Below, one piece after another: positions 24,031-32,085 of a stretch of 64,000 bases of DNA. Source of the stretch: Actinomyces sp. S6-Spd3 (GTDB lineage: Bacteria; Actinomycetota; Actinomycetes; Actinomycetales; Actinomycetaceae); contig NZ_JRMV01000272.1 of assembly GCF_000758755.1 (NCBI RefSeq), positions 124,001 through 188,000 of the forward strand. The letters are read 5' to 3'. The translations under genes were made by a program, and so were the position numbers. Numbering within the stretch: the stretch's first letter is position 1; each line of letters starts with the position of its first letter. Below the pieces are notes generated by a model that did not search any database, was not told the origin of the DNA, and saw nothing but the letters and a program-made list of their open reading frames with translations.

Positions 24031-24619
24031 GCAGATGAACAAGATGACGCTCTACGTCATCCCCATCGCCATCGCTCTTAATATTGTTGTTTCCAATATC
24101 GTTTTTGCCCTCAAGCTCCCAATTTGGCTTGATTCGATCGGCGTTGTACTCACCGCAGTCATCTCCGGCTTCTGGCCAGCAACGATCGTCGGTGTTATCA
24201 CTGGCCTTGCATCTCTGATTACGAACCCCTCCAACATCTTCTACATTCCGCTTTTCGTTATTACCGGTGGAGTCGCGACAATCTTGTCCCACTACAACGG
24301 CTATTCGACATTCCTGCGTTCATTACTCTCGGGAATTATTGGCGGAATTACTACCGGCGTATCGGGATCACTTATCACGATCATCGTGTACCACGGTTTG
24401 TCCTCAACAGGAACAGGCATCATTGCTGGCCTCTTGCGTCAGATTGGTGCTCCAAACTGGTTGGCAGCAATGAGTGCCGGCGTTTCAGGCGATATCACAG
24501 ACAAAGTCATCACAGCTCTTGTCGTTTTCTACATTTTGATTGCCTTGCCACAGCGCACACTTGCGAAGTTCCCCAATGGAGAGAAATACCTCCACTCTCG
24601 TCAAAAGGTTACAAAGTAA
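24020..24619 (+). CDS. ECF transporter S component (substrate-specific)
   Basis: A 199-residue integral membrane protein with six predicted spans and the ECF S pattern: IPIAIALNIVVSNIVFALKLPIWLDSIGVVLTA, then SGFWPATIVGVITGLAS and a Gly-rich stretch. Length and topology fit energy-coupling-factor S components, which bind the substrate. It does not match the known biotin, riboflavin, thiamine or folate S-component signatures that I can recall, so the substrate is open. RBS GAGGAG before ATG 24020. T and two A genes follow, making a dedicated (group I) ECF importer. Confidence 0.8.
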   Translation: MSAKQMNKMTLYVIPIAIALNIVVSNIVFALKLPIWLDSIGVVLTAVISGFWPATIVGVITGLASLITNPSNIFYIPLFVITGGVATILSHYNGYSTFLRSLLSGIIGGITTGVSGSLITIIVYHGLSSTGTGIIAGLLRQIGAPNWLAAMSAGVSGDITDKVITALVVFYILIALPQRTLAKFPNGEKYLHSRQKVTK

Positions 24620-24646
24620 GCATTCAGACGCCGACGAAGTAATGTC

Positions 24647-25474
24647 ATGACTACGGCTTCCAGCCAGAACACCGCGGAATACACCACGATGCGGCAGGCA
24701 ATTCTCGACGAGATTGCGCAGGATGTTCCACAACGATTCGTTGAGAGAATTCACCCTCTGCTACGCCTTGCCATACCTGTGCTCCTCATGATCGGGGTTC
24801 TCAGCACCGGCGATGCGCCGACATACTATGCCTTCTCAATAGTGATCATCATTGCCTCCACTCTCTTCGGAGTTTTCTCGGTGTTCTGGCCAAGGTTTTG
24901 GAAGATTGGCACAACGATTGCGGTTTTTACCCTCTTTGTTCGCGCCTTCTTCGAATACGGAGATTCTGTTCTCTTCCATGTTGGCCCCCTAACTGTCACT
25001 CAAGAAGGGGTCGATTCTGCAATTTGGTACATCGCCATGTTGCTTGCGGTATGCGCTCCACTCATTCTTCTGAGTTCAATACTTTCCCTCAAAGACATGG
25101 CTCAGGCTCTTGAGACAATGGGAGCGAGCCGACAAGCCTCTTATGTCGTCATGAACTCGATCCGCTTGGTCCCTGAACTTGGACAGCGCGCAAGTGCCGT
25201 CCAAGATGCTCAACGATCACGCGGGATCCAAGTGGACGGAAGTCGCTGGATTCGCCTACGCGCGTTACTTCCAACGGTGTCTCCGCTGGTTCTTTCTTCT
25301 CTCGCAAGCGTTGAAGAACGCGCGATTGCAATGGAAGTTCGCGGTTTTGGTGTCTCAAAAGATACACAGCTTCTCAAACCTCACCAAAAGTTCTCTGTTA
25401 GGGACGCTCTTTACCTACTTATCTCTTTACTTGTATCAACAGCCATTGCTTTGGGAGGTCGATTCCTATGGTGA
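24647..25474 (+). CDS. ECF transporter T component
   Basis: A 275-residue EcfT-type protein: four to five membrane spans, then a coupling helix region with ALETMGASRQASYVVMNSIRLVPELGQRASAVQDAQRSRGI, which includes the Ala-Arg-Gly coupling motif QRSRG of CbiQ/EcfT proteins; a second motif EERAIAMEVRGFG follows. It couples the S component to the two ATPases. ATG 24647 is used, though its ribosome site is weak. It overlaps the next gene. Confidence 0.88.
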   Translation: MTTASSQNTAEYTTMRQAILDEIAQDVPQRFVERIHPLLRLAIPVLLMIGVLSTGDAPTYYAFSIVIIIASTLFGVFSVFWPRFWKIGTTIAVFTLFVRAFFEYGDSVLFHVGPLTVTQEGVDSAIWYIAMLLAVCAPLILLSSILSLKDMAQALETMGASRQASYVVMNSIRLVPELGQRASAVQDAQRSRGIQVDGSRWIRLRALLPTVSPLVLSSLASVEERAIAMEVRGFGVSKDTQLLKPHQKFSVRDALYLLISLLVSTAIALGGRFLW

Positions 25475-26325
25475 ACGCAATAAGCGTCACTGATCTTTCG
25501 GTTCGCCACCCACTAGCTCCGACCAATGCCCTCGACGGCATTTCACTTGAACTCGAGCAAGGAAAGATCTACGGATTAATCGGTCCAAACGGATCTGGAA
25601 AGACGACTCTGTGCAATACTCTGCGCGGACTCATTCCCTCTATTCTTGGGGGAACAGTGACCGGAAGTATCCGTATTCTCGGTGAGGATCTCACCGAGCT
25701 GGACGACCGACAACTTGCAGCCTCTATCGGCCTCGTCTTCGAAAACCCCTACACACAACTCACAGGGGTGTGCACTACAGTCGTCGAAGAAATCGCATTC
25801 GGGTTAGAAAACCTTGGTTGGGACCGCGATCGCATGATTGATCGTGTCGCCCAGACTATTGTCGATACACATCTACAGTCCCTTGCCTTTAAAGACCCCC
25901 TCGAACTCTCAGGGGGTCAGCGTCAGCGAGTCTCGTTGGCTGCTGTCTTGGCCATGGATACTCCCATTTTGCTCATTGACGAACCAACTTCGCAGCTCGA
26001 CCCTTTGACCACTGACATGATTCTGGAGGTAATTTACTCACTGAAGAACACAGGAAAAACAGTACTTCTGGCGGAAAACAAGGTCGATCTACTTGTAGAT
26101 ATCGTCGATGAATTTATCATCGTCGATCGAGGACGCACCTACGCTCAAGGAAGGGCACAACAGGTACTCCCCAAAGCACTGGATGATGGTGTGCGCTGCG
26201 GCTTCCCTGAAGTACTGCGTCTATCGGCCGAAATTGGGCGCTCACCATGGCTCACTCGCGAAGACGCTTGGGCTGACATCGCTGCATCTACCCGAGTAAC
26301 AGATCTCGGAGCACATCATGATTGA
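25468..26325 (+). CDS. ECF transporter ATPase (A component 1)
   Basis: A 285-residue ABC ATPase: Walker A GPNGSGKTTLCN, Q-loop GLVFENPYTQLTG, signature LSGGQRQRVSLAAVL, Walker B PILLIDEPTSQLDP. The usual switch His after Walker B is replaced (TVLLAENKVD, Asn/Lys instead of His), which may mean it forms the less active site of a heterodimer. Overlaps the T gene by seven bases and the next ATPase gene by eight. Confidence 0.92.
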   Translation: MVNAISVTDLSVRHPLAPTNALDGISLELEQGKIYGLIGPNGSGKTTLCNTLRGLIPSILGGTVTGSIRILGEDLTELDDRQLAASIGLVFENPYTQLTGVCTTVVEEIAFGLENLGWDRDRMIDRVAQTIVDTHLQSLAFKDPLELSGGQRQRVSLAAVLAMDTPILLIDEPTSQLDPLTTDMILEVIYSLKNTGKTVLLAENKVDLLVDIVDEFIIVDRGRTYAQGRAQQVLPKALDDGVRCGFPEVLRLSAEIGRSPWLTREDAWADIAASTRVTDLGAHHD

Positions 26326-27136
26326 ATGCCGTGATATTTCGTTTTCATACCCGGATGGAAACCTTGCTCTCAACAGAGTTTCCGTACGCTTTACTTCGGG
26401 CGAACGAGTTGCTCTTGTCGGGCAAAATGGCGCGGGAAAATCAACGCTTTCAAAACTCCTCAACGGTCTTATTACGCCCTCGTCTGGCGAAGTATTCCTT
26501 GATGAGACAAGCCTTACACGTATGCGGAGCGACCAGATCGCCCAACATATCGGCTACGTTTTTCAAAATCCGAATGATCAGATCTTCTGCACGAGCGTGC
26601 ATCATGAGTGTGCCTACGCTCTGGAACGTCGAAAGACTCTCACCGCTGAAGAGATCGATCAGAGGGTTAGCGATGCTCTAGAAGTCTGTGCCCTCACGGA
26701 TGAGGCCGAGACTAATCCTTTGGATCTACCTCTTGCTCAGAGGAAATTCGTTACCTGCGCCGCGGCTCTTGCACTGCGCCCCGATTACCTCATCGTTGAC
26801 GAGCCCACCGCAGGCCTTGATGACATCGGACGGGAAACGCTAAGTGGAATCCTCCAGTGGGCTTCCCAAGAAGGAATATGTGTCATTGCGGTATCGCACG
26901 ACATGCGTTTTGTAATTGAAAATTTCCCCAGAGTTGTCGTTATGTCCGAAGGAACCATCATTTGCGACGACACTGCATCCTCTGTATTCGCAAACGAGGC
27001 GGTCCTTGAGCGCTCGTATTTGCGTGTTCCTCCAGGTGTTGAGGTTGCCCGCCGCGCGAATGCTTCGCCGGATCTCATCACGCTTGATGCTCTGCACGCA
27101 TTTTTTAATCAGATCTTCACTACTGCAGAAAGATAG
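26318..27136 (+). CDS. ECF transporter ATPase (A component 2)
   Basis: A 272-residue ABC ATPase: Walker A GQNGAGKSTLSKLLNGL, Q-loop YVFQNPNDQIF, Walker B DYLIVDEPTAGLDD and switch His in VIAVSHDMRF. The signature motif is unusual: the position of LSGGQ reads LPLAQRKFVTCAAAL, so only this subunit's own Walker site can be completed by the partner's intact signature. Both ATPases thus look asymmetric, in complementary ways. Ribosome site GGAG before ATG 26318. Confidence 0.9.
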   Translation: MIECRDISFSYPDGNLALNRVSVRFTSGERVALVGQNGAGKSTLSKLLNGLITPSSGEVFLDETSLTRMRSDQIAQHIGYVFQNPNDQIFCTSVHHECAYALERRKTLTAEEIDQRVSDALEVCALTDEAETNPLDLPLAQRKFVTCAAALALRPDYLIVDEPTAGLDDIGRETLSGILQWASQEGICVIAVSHDMRFVIENFPRVVVMSEGTIICDDTASSVFANEAVLERSYLRVPPGVEVARRANASPDLITLDALHAFFNQIFTTAER

Positions 27137-27141
27137 GAATA

Positions 27142-27894
27142 ATGACTCCTTCACGTAGTGCCTGTCTTGGACAATGGCCTCACAACCGATCAAAGCTCCT
27201 GTTGGGAATGCTCCATCTCAAAGGCGAGGGACAGCAGGACATTCTGGACCGCGCGCGCAAAGAAAGTGAGATCTTCAGTGAAGAAGGTTTCGACGGAGTT
27301 ATCGTAGAAAACTACTTTGGAAGCTATGACGATGTTGTCTACTGCCTTCCTCGTATTCTCGAAGAATTCCCTCAACTGTTTGTCGGTGTCGATATCATCT
27401 GGGATAACGACAAAAGCTTCGATCTTGCCGTCGAGTACCAACTTCCATTCATTCAACTCGACTCCCTGGCGGGGCAGCTTCCTCCCGAGCAAGAACCAGC
27501 TTTTGAAGAGCGAGTGAACTGGTGCCAAGAAAACTCCCCCACTGTGATCTTGGGAGGCGTGCGACTTAAGAATCAACCCGTACTTAGCGGAAACTCTCTT
27601 GAAGAGGATCTTCACCGCGCAATGCGACGAGGTGATGGAATCATCGTCACCGGACGTGCGACAGGTGTCGAAACTGAGATCGAGAAAATCTCAACATTTC
27701 GCGAGATTATTGGTGATTTTCCACTAATTGTTGGCGCCGGAGTGCGTGCATCAAATTGCGTCGAACAACTGAGGATTGCCGACGGAGCAATCATTGGCTC
27801 TTCGTTGAAGACAGACGGCGACGCCCACGGCGACCTTGAACGTCCACGTGTCGCAGAGCTTGTCCGCCTAGTTCGTAAACTTGAGGGGCACTGA
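27142..27894 (+). CDS. BtpA/SgcQ family TIM-barrel protein
   Basis: A 250-residue protein of the BtpA/SgcQ family: KLLLGMLHLKGEG at the start, EEGFDGVIVENYFGSYDDVVYCLPRI, VGVDIIWDNDKSFDLA, DGIIVTGRATGVETEIEKIS and the phosphate-type loop IVGAGVRASNCVEQLRIADGAIIGSSLK with Gly-rich segments like other phosphate-binding TIM barrels. BtpA was named for photosystem I stability in cyanobacteria; SgcQ lies in a sugar PTS operon of E. coli; no reaction is established that I know of. Here it sits in the ECF operon, suggesting it acts on the phosphorylated import product. Confidence 0.85.
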   Translation: MTPSRSACLGQWPHNRSKLLLGMLHLKGEGQQDILDRARKESEIFSEEGFDGVIVENYFGSYDDVVYCLPRILEEFPQLFVGVDIIWDNDKSFDLAVEYQLPFIQLDSLAGQLPPEQEPAFEERVNWCQENSPTVILGGVRLKNQPVLSGNSLEEDLHRAMRRGDGIIVTGRATGVETEIEKISTFREIIGDFPLIVGAGVRASNCVEQLRIADGAIIGSSLKTDGDAHGDLERPRVAELVRLVRKLEGH

Positions 27895-28421
27895 TGAAAT
27901 CCCATGTTCGTCCCACTTATACGGTGGGTATCGATGATATCTCCGCATGGGGACAAGAATTATGTTTTTCTCCGGAGCACCCCACCGTCATTCAAGCATC
28001 CGGTGAAGGCTGGGAAGACTTCAAAAGCCGGGAGAAGATCAACAGCAATCCTGTTAACCTCGCAATGACCTTCGTGGAATGCTTCGACACGCCCGTAACT
28101 GCACTCGAGCGACATGACCACACCCAAGAAACCTTGCTCCCAACCTCCGAACCTATCATTTTCGCAGTCTGTTCTTCACAGCACCCCGTACCAACTGCTG
28201 AAGACTCAGCATTTATTGTCATCCCACGTGGCTGTGCGATGATCCTCCATCGTGGGACATGGCATTCACCGTGTTTCGGAATTGATAGTTCGACTGCGTA
28301 TCACTGGCTTGCTGACTCTGACCCTCGTTTTCCTTCCGAATGGATCCCCATCGAAGGCGGTTGTGTCACAAGCGCACTATTTGCTCACTGCACAGACGGA
28401 GGGCCGAGGAGGCACTCGTGA
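27894..28421 (+). CDS. Ureidoglycolate lyase (AllA)-like cupin-fold protein
   Basis: A 175-residue protein resembling the AllA family: MTFVECFDTPVTALERHDHTQETLLPTSEPIIF gives the metal-type His/His/Glu cluster (ERHDHTQE), and FIVIPRGCAMILHRGTWHSPCFGI gives the second conserved His. AllA releases urea from ureidoglycolate, but several family members near sugar genes have other roles. ATG 27894 overlaps the BtpA stop and its end overlaps the kinase start. No other purine-ring degradation gene is nearby, so a different substrate related to the ECF cargo is plausible. Confidence 0.75.
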   Translation: MKSHVRPTYTVGIDDISAWGQELCFSPEHPTVIQASGEGWEDFKSREKINSNPVNLAMTFVECFDTPVTALERHDHTQETLLPTSEPIIFAVCSSQHPVPTAEDSAFIVIPRGCAMILHRGTWHSPCFGIDSSTAYHWLADSDPRFPSEWIPIEGGCVTSALFAHCTDGGPRRHS

Positions 28422-29353
28422 ACGCACGTGTGACATTCATCGGGGAACCGATTATGGATGTCCTATGTCCGCTCGATCACTGGCCACAGCTGGGGGACAA
28501 AGCGACATTTTCTTCACTGGCTCGAATCCCCGGAGGAACAATCGCCAACATGGCTGTCGCCGCTCGTTGCAGCACAGCCGATGTTGCTCTCATTGGCTTC
28601 CTCAAAGATTGTCCCGATTCAGGTACTTTGCTCGATGATCTCAATAGCTGTGGGATCGATACTTCACTCATTACACAAATCGCTGACGGTGTTGAGCCAG
28701 TCTGTTTAGTGTTCATAACCGAAGGTTCTAACGCTGTCATCTACCCTGATCGACAATCTGAAACAGTCACCCTAGATGAGCAAGCTCTAGAACGAATCTC
28801 GACTTCGACTATCCTGTGCTCGACTCCTGAAAAGATCCGTAGAGTGAGGAATAACGACCAACTTGCTAGGGCCATTTCCTCTATGCAAGTGAGCGGTGGT
28901 CGATTCGTCATCGATGCAGACACTGGTGCCGAATTTGACCCTACTGATCCAATCCTGTCAACAGCCAACATTCTCATTGTCAATGAGTTTGGTGTCCGCA
29001 GGTGTTTTGCGACCAGCTGGGATGACATTACAAACGAAATGCCCTTACTCACCAGCAAATATAAAGATGCAACCTTGCCGCCGACTCTTATCGTAACCGG
29101 CGCAGAGAAAGGTGCCTGGGTCTATACCAGGGAAGCAGATTCATGGGAACATCGCCCCGCAATCCCCACGCATGTAGTTGATCCAACTGGTGCAGGAGAT
29201 GCTTTTGTCGGAACCCTGGTTGCAGAACTGGCCCTCGACAAACCCCTGGGCTCCGCTCTTGATAGTGCAATCAGAAGCGGAGCCCAGGCAGTCAGTACCA
29301 AAGGCGCAAGGCTCCCGCTCCCCTCAAGGGAGCGCGGCCTCGGCAATCCCTAG
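28418..29353 (+). CDS. PfkB family carbohydrate/nucleoside kinase
   Basis: A 311-residue ribokinase-fold kinase. The N-terminal Gly motif appears as ARIPGGTIANMAVAAR, the C-terminal signature as VVDPTGAGDAFVGTLVAELAL with catalytic Asp in GAGDAF, and an internal GAEKGAWVY nucleotide loop. It would phosphorylate a sugar or nucleoside hydroxymethyl group. GTG 28418 after GAGGAGGCACTC overlaps the previous stop (GTGA). Last gene of the ECF operon; a hairpin lies in its final codons (29316-29334). Probably traps the imported compound by phosphorylation. Confidence 0.88.
   Translation: MNARVTFIGEPIMDVLCPLDHWPQLGDKATFSSLARIPGGTIANMAVAARCSTADVALIGFLKDCPDSGTLLDDLNSCGIDTSLITQIADGVEPVCLVFITEGSNAVIYPDRQSETVTLDEQALERISTSTILCSTPEKIRRVRNNDQLARAISSMQVSGGRFVIDADTGAEFDPTDPILSTANILIVNEFGVRRCFATSWDDITNEMPLLTSKYKDATLPPTLIVTGAEKGAWVYTREADSWEHRPAIPTHVVDPTGAGDAFVGTLVAELALDKPLGSALDSAIRSGAQAVSTKGARLPLPSRERGLGNP
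29316..29334 (+). terminator. Possible terminator inside the end of the kinase gene
   Basis: CGCTCCC (29316-29322) pairs with GGGAGCG (29328-29334), loop CTCAA, just before the stop and before the convergent deaminase gene. No U-run; weak call. Confidence 0.35.
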
Positions 29354-30612
29354 AAGTGCACGCGGCGTGCGAGGGGTTCGCACTCCGCCAGCACTCGGCC
29401 GGCGCGGAAGTTCGCAAGCACAGGAGCACCGAAGCTCAGTGCGTGGAACCAATCCTCGGCGTCCAGCACAATGAAGTTCGCCGTGTTTCCAACCTCGATG
29501 CCGTAATCGGACAGGCTCAGCGTGCGCGCAGCATTGTGGGTGATGAAGTTGTACGAACCCGTGATCTCCGGGCGCGCCATCATCTGCGTGACATACAGGC
29601 CGTTGAGCACGACATCACGCAAGTTTCCGGTACCCATGGGATTCCACGGATCCTCGATGTCGTCCTGCCCGAATGAGACGTTGATTCCTGCCTCGGTTAG
29701 TTCCTTCACGCGGGTGACGCCTCGGCGCTTTGGGTAGGTATCGACGCGCCCCTGCAGGTGCGTATTAACCAGCGGATTCGATACGAAGTTGATGCCACTC
29801 ATCTTGAGCAGGCGCACCAGACGCAGGAAGTACGCATTGTTGTAGGAGTGCATCGCCGTCGTGTGCGAGGCGGTCACTCGCGGCCCAATCCCGGCTTCGA
29901 GTGCGCGCGTGGCCAGTGTTTCTAGCCCGCGCGAGGCCTCGTCGTCGATTTCGTCGCAGTGCACGTCCATGAGCAGGTTGTATTCCTGGGCGAGCTCGAC
30001 TGCGAAGTTCAGTGAGGACACGGAATACTCGCGGGTGAACTCAAAGTGCGGGATCGCACCGATGGCGTCCACACCCATTTCCGCCGCGCGGCGCATCAGG
30101 TCGCGTCCGTTGGGGAAGGACTCGATGCCCTCCTGCGGGAAGGCGACCAACTGCAGGGTCATGGAGTCCTTGAGTTCCTCGCGCAGATCGATAAGCGCGC
30201 GAAGGGCCGTCAGGTCCGGGTCCGTCACGTCGACGTGCGAGCGCACGTACTGGATGCCGAACTGTGCCTGCTGGCGAAGTGCCCGGCCGGCGCGATCTTT
30301 GACGTCCTCGTAGGTCAGGCTCTGCTTGCGCTCGCTCCACACCTCGATGCCCTCAAAGAGGGTTCCGCTTTCGTTGTAGCGCGGCTGGCCCGAGGTCAGC
30401 GCCGTATCCAAGTGAACGTGGGATTCGATGTAGGGAGGCAGCACCAGCTTGCCCGTGAAATCGCGGATTTCTTCGCCTTCACGAGGCGTCAGTCCCGCGC
30501 CGATTTCCGCGAACTTTCCGTCCGTGATGCGGATGTCGACTCCGGTGGGTCCGTCTTCAATACGGACACCCTTGATGAGCAGGTTCACTCCAGCGCTTGC
30601 GGGGATGCTCAT
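29350..30612 (-). CDS. Cytosine deaminase-like amidohydrolase
   Basis: A 420-residue metal-dependent amidohydrolase of the cytosine deaminase group: LPPYIESHVHLDTAL (His65 and His67 metal ligands), LLMDVHCDEIDDE (metal His and catalytic Glu of HCDE), ASHTTAM, and NVSFGQDDIEDPWNPMGTGN (metal Asp region). This arrangement is that of CodA and related N-deaminases acting on cytosine, isoguanine or creatinine-type rings. ATG 30612 overlaps the stop of the upstream permease (ATGA), so codB and this gene are an operon for import and deamination of a nucleobase. Confidence 0.88.
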   Translation of the reverse strand: MSIPASAGVNLLIKGVRIEDGPTGVDIRITDGKFAEIGAGLTPREGEEIRDFTGKLVLPPYIESHVHLDTALTSGQPRYNESGTLFEGIEVWSERKQSLTYEDVKDRAGRALRQQAQFGIQYVRSHVDVTDPDLTALRALIDLREELKDSMTLQLVAFPQEGIESFPNGRDLMRRAAEMGVDAIGAIPHFEFTREYSVSSLNFAVELAQEYNLLMDVHCDEIDDEASRGLETLATRALEAGIGPRVTASHTTAMHSYNNAYFLRLVRLLKMSGINFVSNPLVNTHLQGRVDTYPKRRGVTRVKELTEAGINVSFGQDDIEDPWNPMGTGNLRDVVLNGLYVTQMMARPEITGSYNFITHNAARTLSLSDYGIEVGNTANFIVLDAEDWFHALSFGAPVLANFRAGRVLAECEPLARRVHF

Positions 30613-31868
30613 CGACGGATTCCCTTCTCGATTGCGCTTCCGACGAAGTAGACGAGGATCGCGACAGCCATGGCGTTGATCGAGACAATTCCGAAGCCGG
30701 GGGTCAGCCAGCCGGTGAGTGCGCCTGCGACCAAGGCGACGATTGGCGCCCACTTGATGGTGGTTGCGCTCTCGCCTTCGGTCACGTAGGTCTTCCTGCG
30801 GGCGAAGTAGTCTGCGACTAGGACCGCGCCGATGGGGGGCAGGGTGGCGTTGAGCAGGCTCAGCCAGCCGACGAAGTTGTCGTAGAGCCACAGGGCACCC
30901 AAGGTACCGATGACTCCAGCGATCAGGACCAGGGGCTTCTTGTTGACTCCGGTGATGTTCGCGTATCCAAGACCGGTCGTGTACAGGGCGTTGTTGTTCG
31001 TTGTCCAGATGTTTGCACCGAGGACGATGAGGGCAGGGATCAGCAGTCCCTGGGCCATCATGACGTAGAAGATGTCGTCCTTGCCGGTGAAGGCACCGCC
31101 GACCGCGCCGAAGGAGAACATCAGGGTGTTGCCGATGAAGAAGGCGATGACCGTCGTGATGACCGCCGAAGTGGTGGTCTTAGCGAAACGCGTGAAGTTC
31201 GGGGTTGCGCTTCCGCCGGAGACAAAGCTTCCGATCACGAGGCCGATTGCGGTCACCGTGGTCATTCCCTGGTTTTGTCCGAAGACAGCGTGGAGGCCGC
31301 CTCCGTCGTTCACTGCGGCGATCATCGAGTAGCTACCGAGGATTGCGATCAGGGGCACCGAGATGAAGGAGACGATTTCGATGGCCTTGATTCCGAAATA
31401 GGCCGAAGCGGTCATGAGTCCGCCTGCAACGATAACGACCGGCCAGGGGCTGATTCCCAAAGTTTCTGCTGCGGGGATACCAAACATTGCCACGCCGACA
31501 CCGAACCAACCCATCTGCGTGAAGGAGATGAGCGCCGAGGGGAGGTAGGAACCAATGCGTCCGAAGGTGTGGCGAGACATGAGGTCGAAGCTCAGTCCGG
31601 TCTTTGCGCCGATGTAGCCCAGGGATCCGGTGTAGACGGCCAAGATCGCGCCGCCGATGATCACCGCCCACACGTACTGTGAGTAATTCAGGCCGTTTCC
31701 GAGCTTTGCTCCAACGCTCATCGAGGCTGAGAAGAAGGTGAAGCCGAGCATAACAAAACCGACGGCCCAAAATGACCGTCGGTTCTGAGATGGAACTGCT
31801 TCAAATGAGAAGTCATCATCATGTCGAGTGACTTCTTCTTTTTCTCGGGTGGGGGCGATCGTGCTCAT
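30609..31868 (-). CDS. codB: NCS1 family cytosine/purine permease (CodB-like)
   Basis: A 419-residue membrane protein of the NCS1 family with about 12 membrane spans. The N-terminus FSFEAVPSQNRRSFWAVGFVMLGFTFFSASMSVGAKLG and TGLSFDLMSRHTFGRIGSYLPSALISFTQMGWFGVG are typical of CodB-type permeases. ATG 31868 follows GGAAGG. Coupled with the deaminase, it supplies cytosine or a related base. Symbol given by analogy. Confidence 0.88.
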   Translation of the reverse strand: MSTIAPTREKEEVTRHDDDFSFEAVPSQNRRSFWAVGFVMLGFTFFSASMSVGAKLGNGLNYSQYVWAVIIGGAILAVYTGSLGYIGAKTGLSFDLMSRHTFGRIGSYLPSALISFTQMGWFGVGVAMFGIPAAETLGISPWPVVIVAGGLMTASAYFGIKAIEIVSFISVPLIAILGSYSMIAAVNDGGGLHAVFGQNQGMTTVTAIGLVIGSFVSGGSATPNFTRFAKTTTSAVITTVIAFFIGNTLMFSFGAVGGAFTGKDDIFYVMMAQGLLIPALIVLGANIWTTNNNALYTTGLGYANITGVNKKPLVLIAGVIGTLGALWLYDNFVGWLSLLNATLPPIGAVLVADYFARRKTYVTEGESATTIKWAPIVALVAGALTGWLTPGFGIVSINAMAVAILVYFVGSAIEKGIRR

Positions 31869-32014
31869 CGGTTATCCTTCCTGCTTCTAAGGTTTCGTGG
31901 CACTACATTCGTAAACTTCATCAACTTGGTGCTAAACCAGCCCAAATTGTCAAAAGACTATCGCGCCGCGAACACTCATTGCAAACCCATTCCATGTGAG
32001 ACATAACGCACCCA

Positions 32015-32063
32015 GAAAAAAGACCGTGGCCCCACCTCTCCCTCCAAGGAAATGGGGCCACGG
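32015..32063 (-). terminator. Terminator of the dextranase gene
   Basis: On the minus strand an 11-bp stem (32063-32053 with 32034-32024, CCGTGGCCCCA) is followed by TCTTTTTT. It lies 23 bases beyond the dextranase stop. Confidence 0.85.
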
Positions 32064-32085
32064 CCACTACGGAGTTCCCCAGCGG

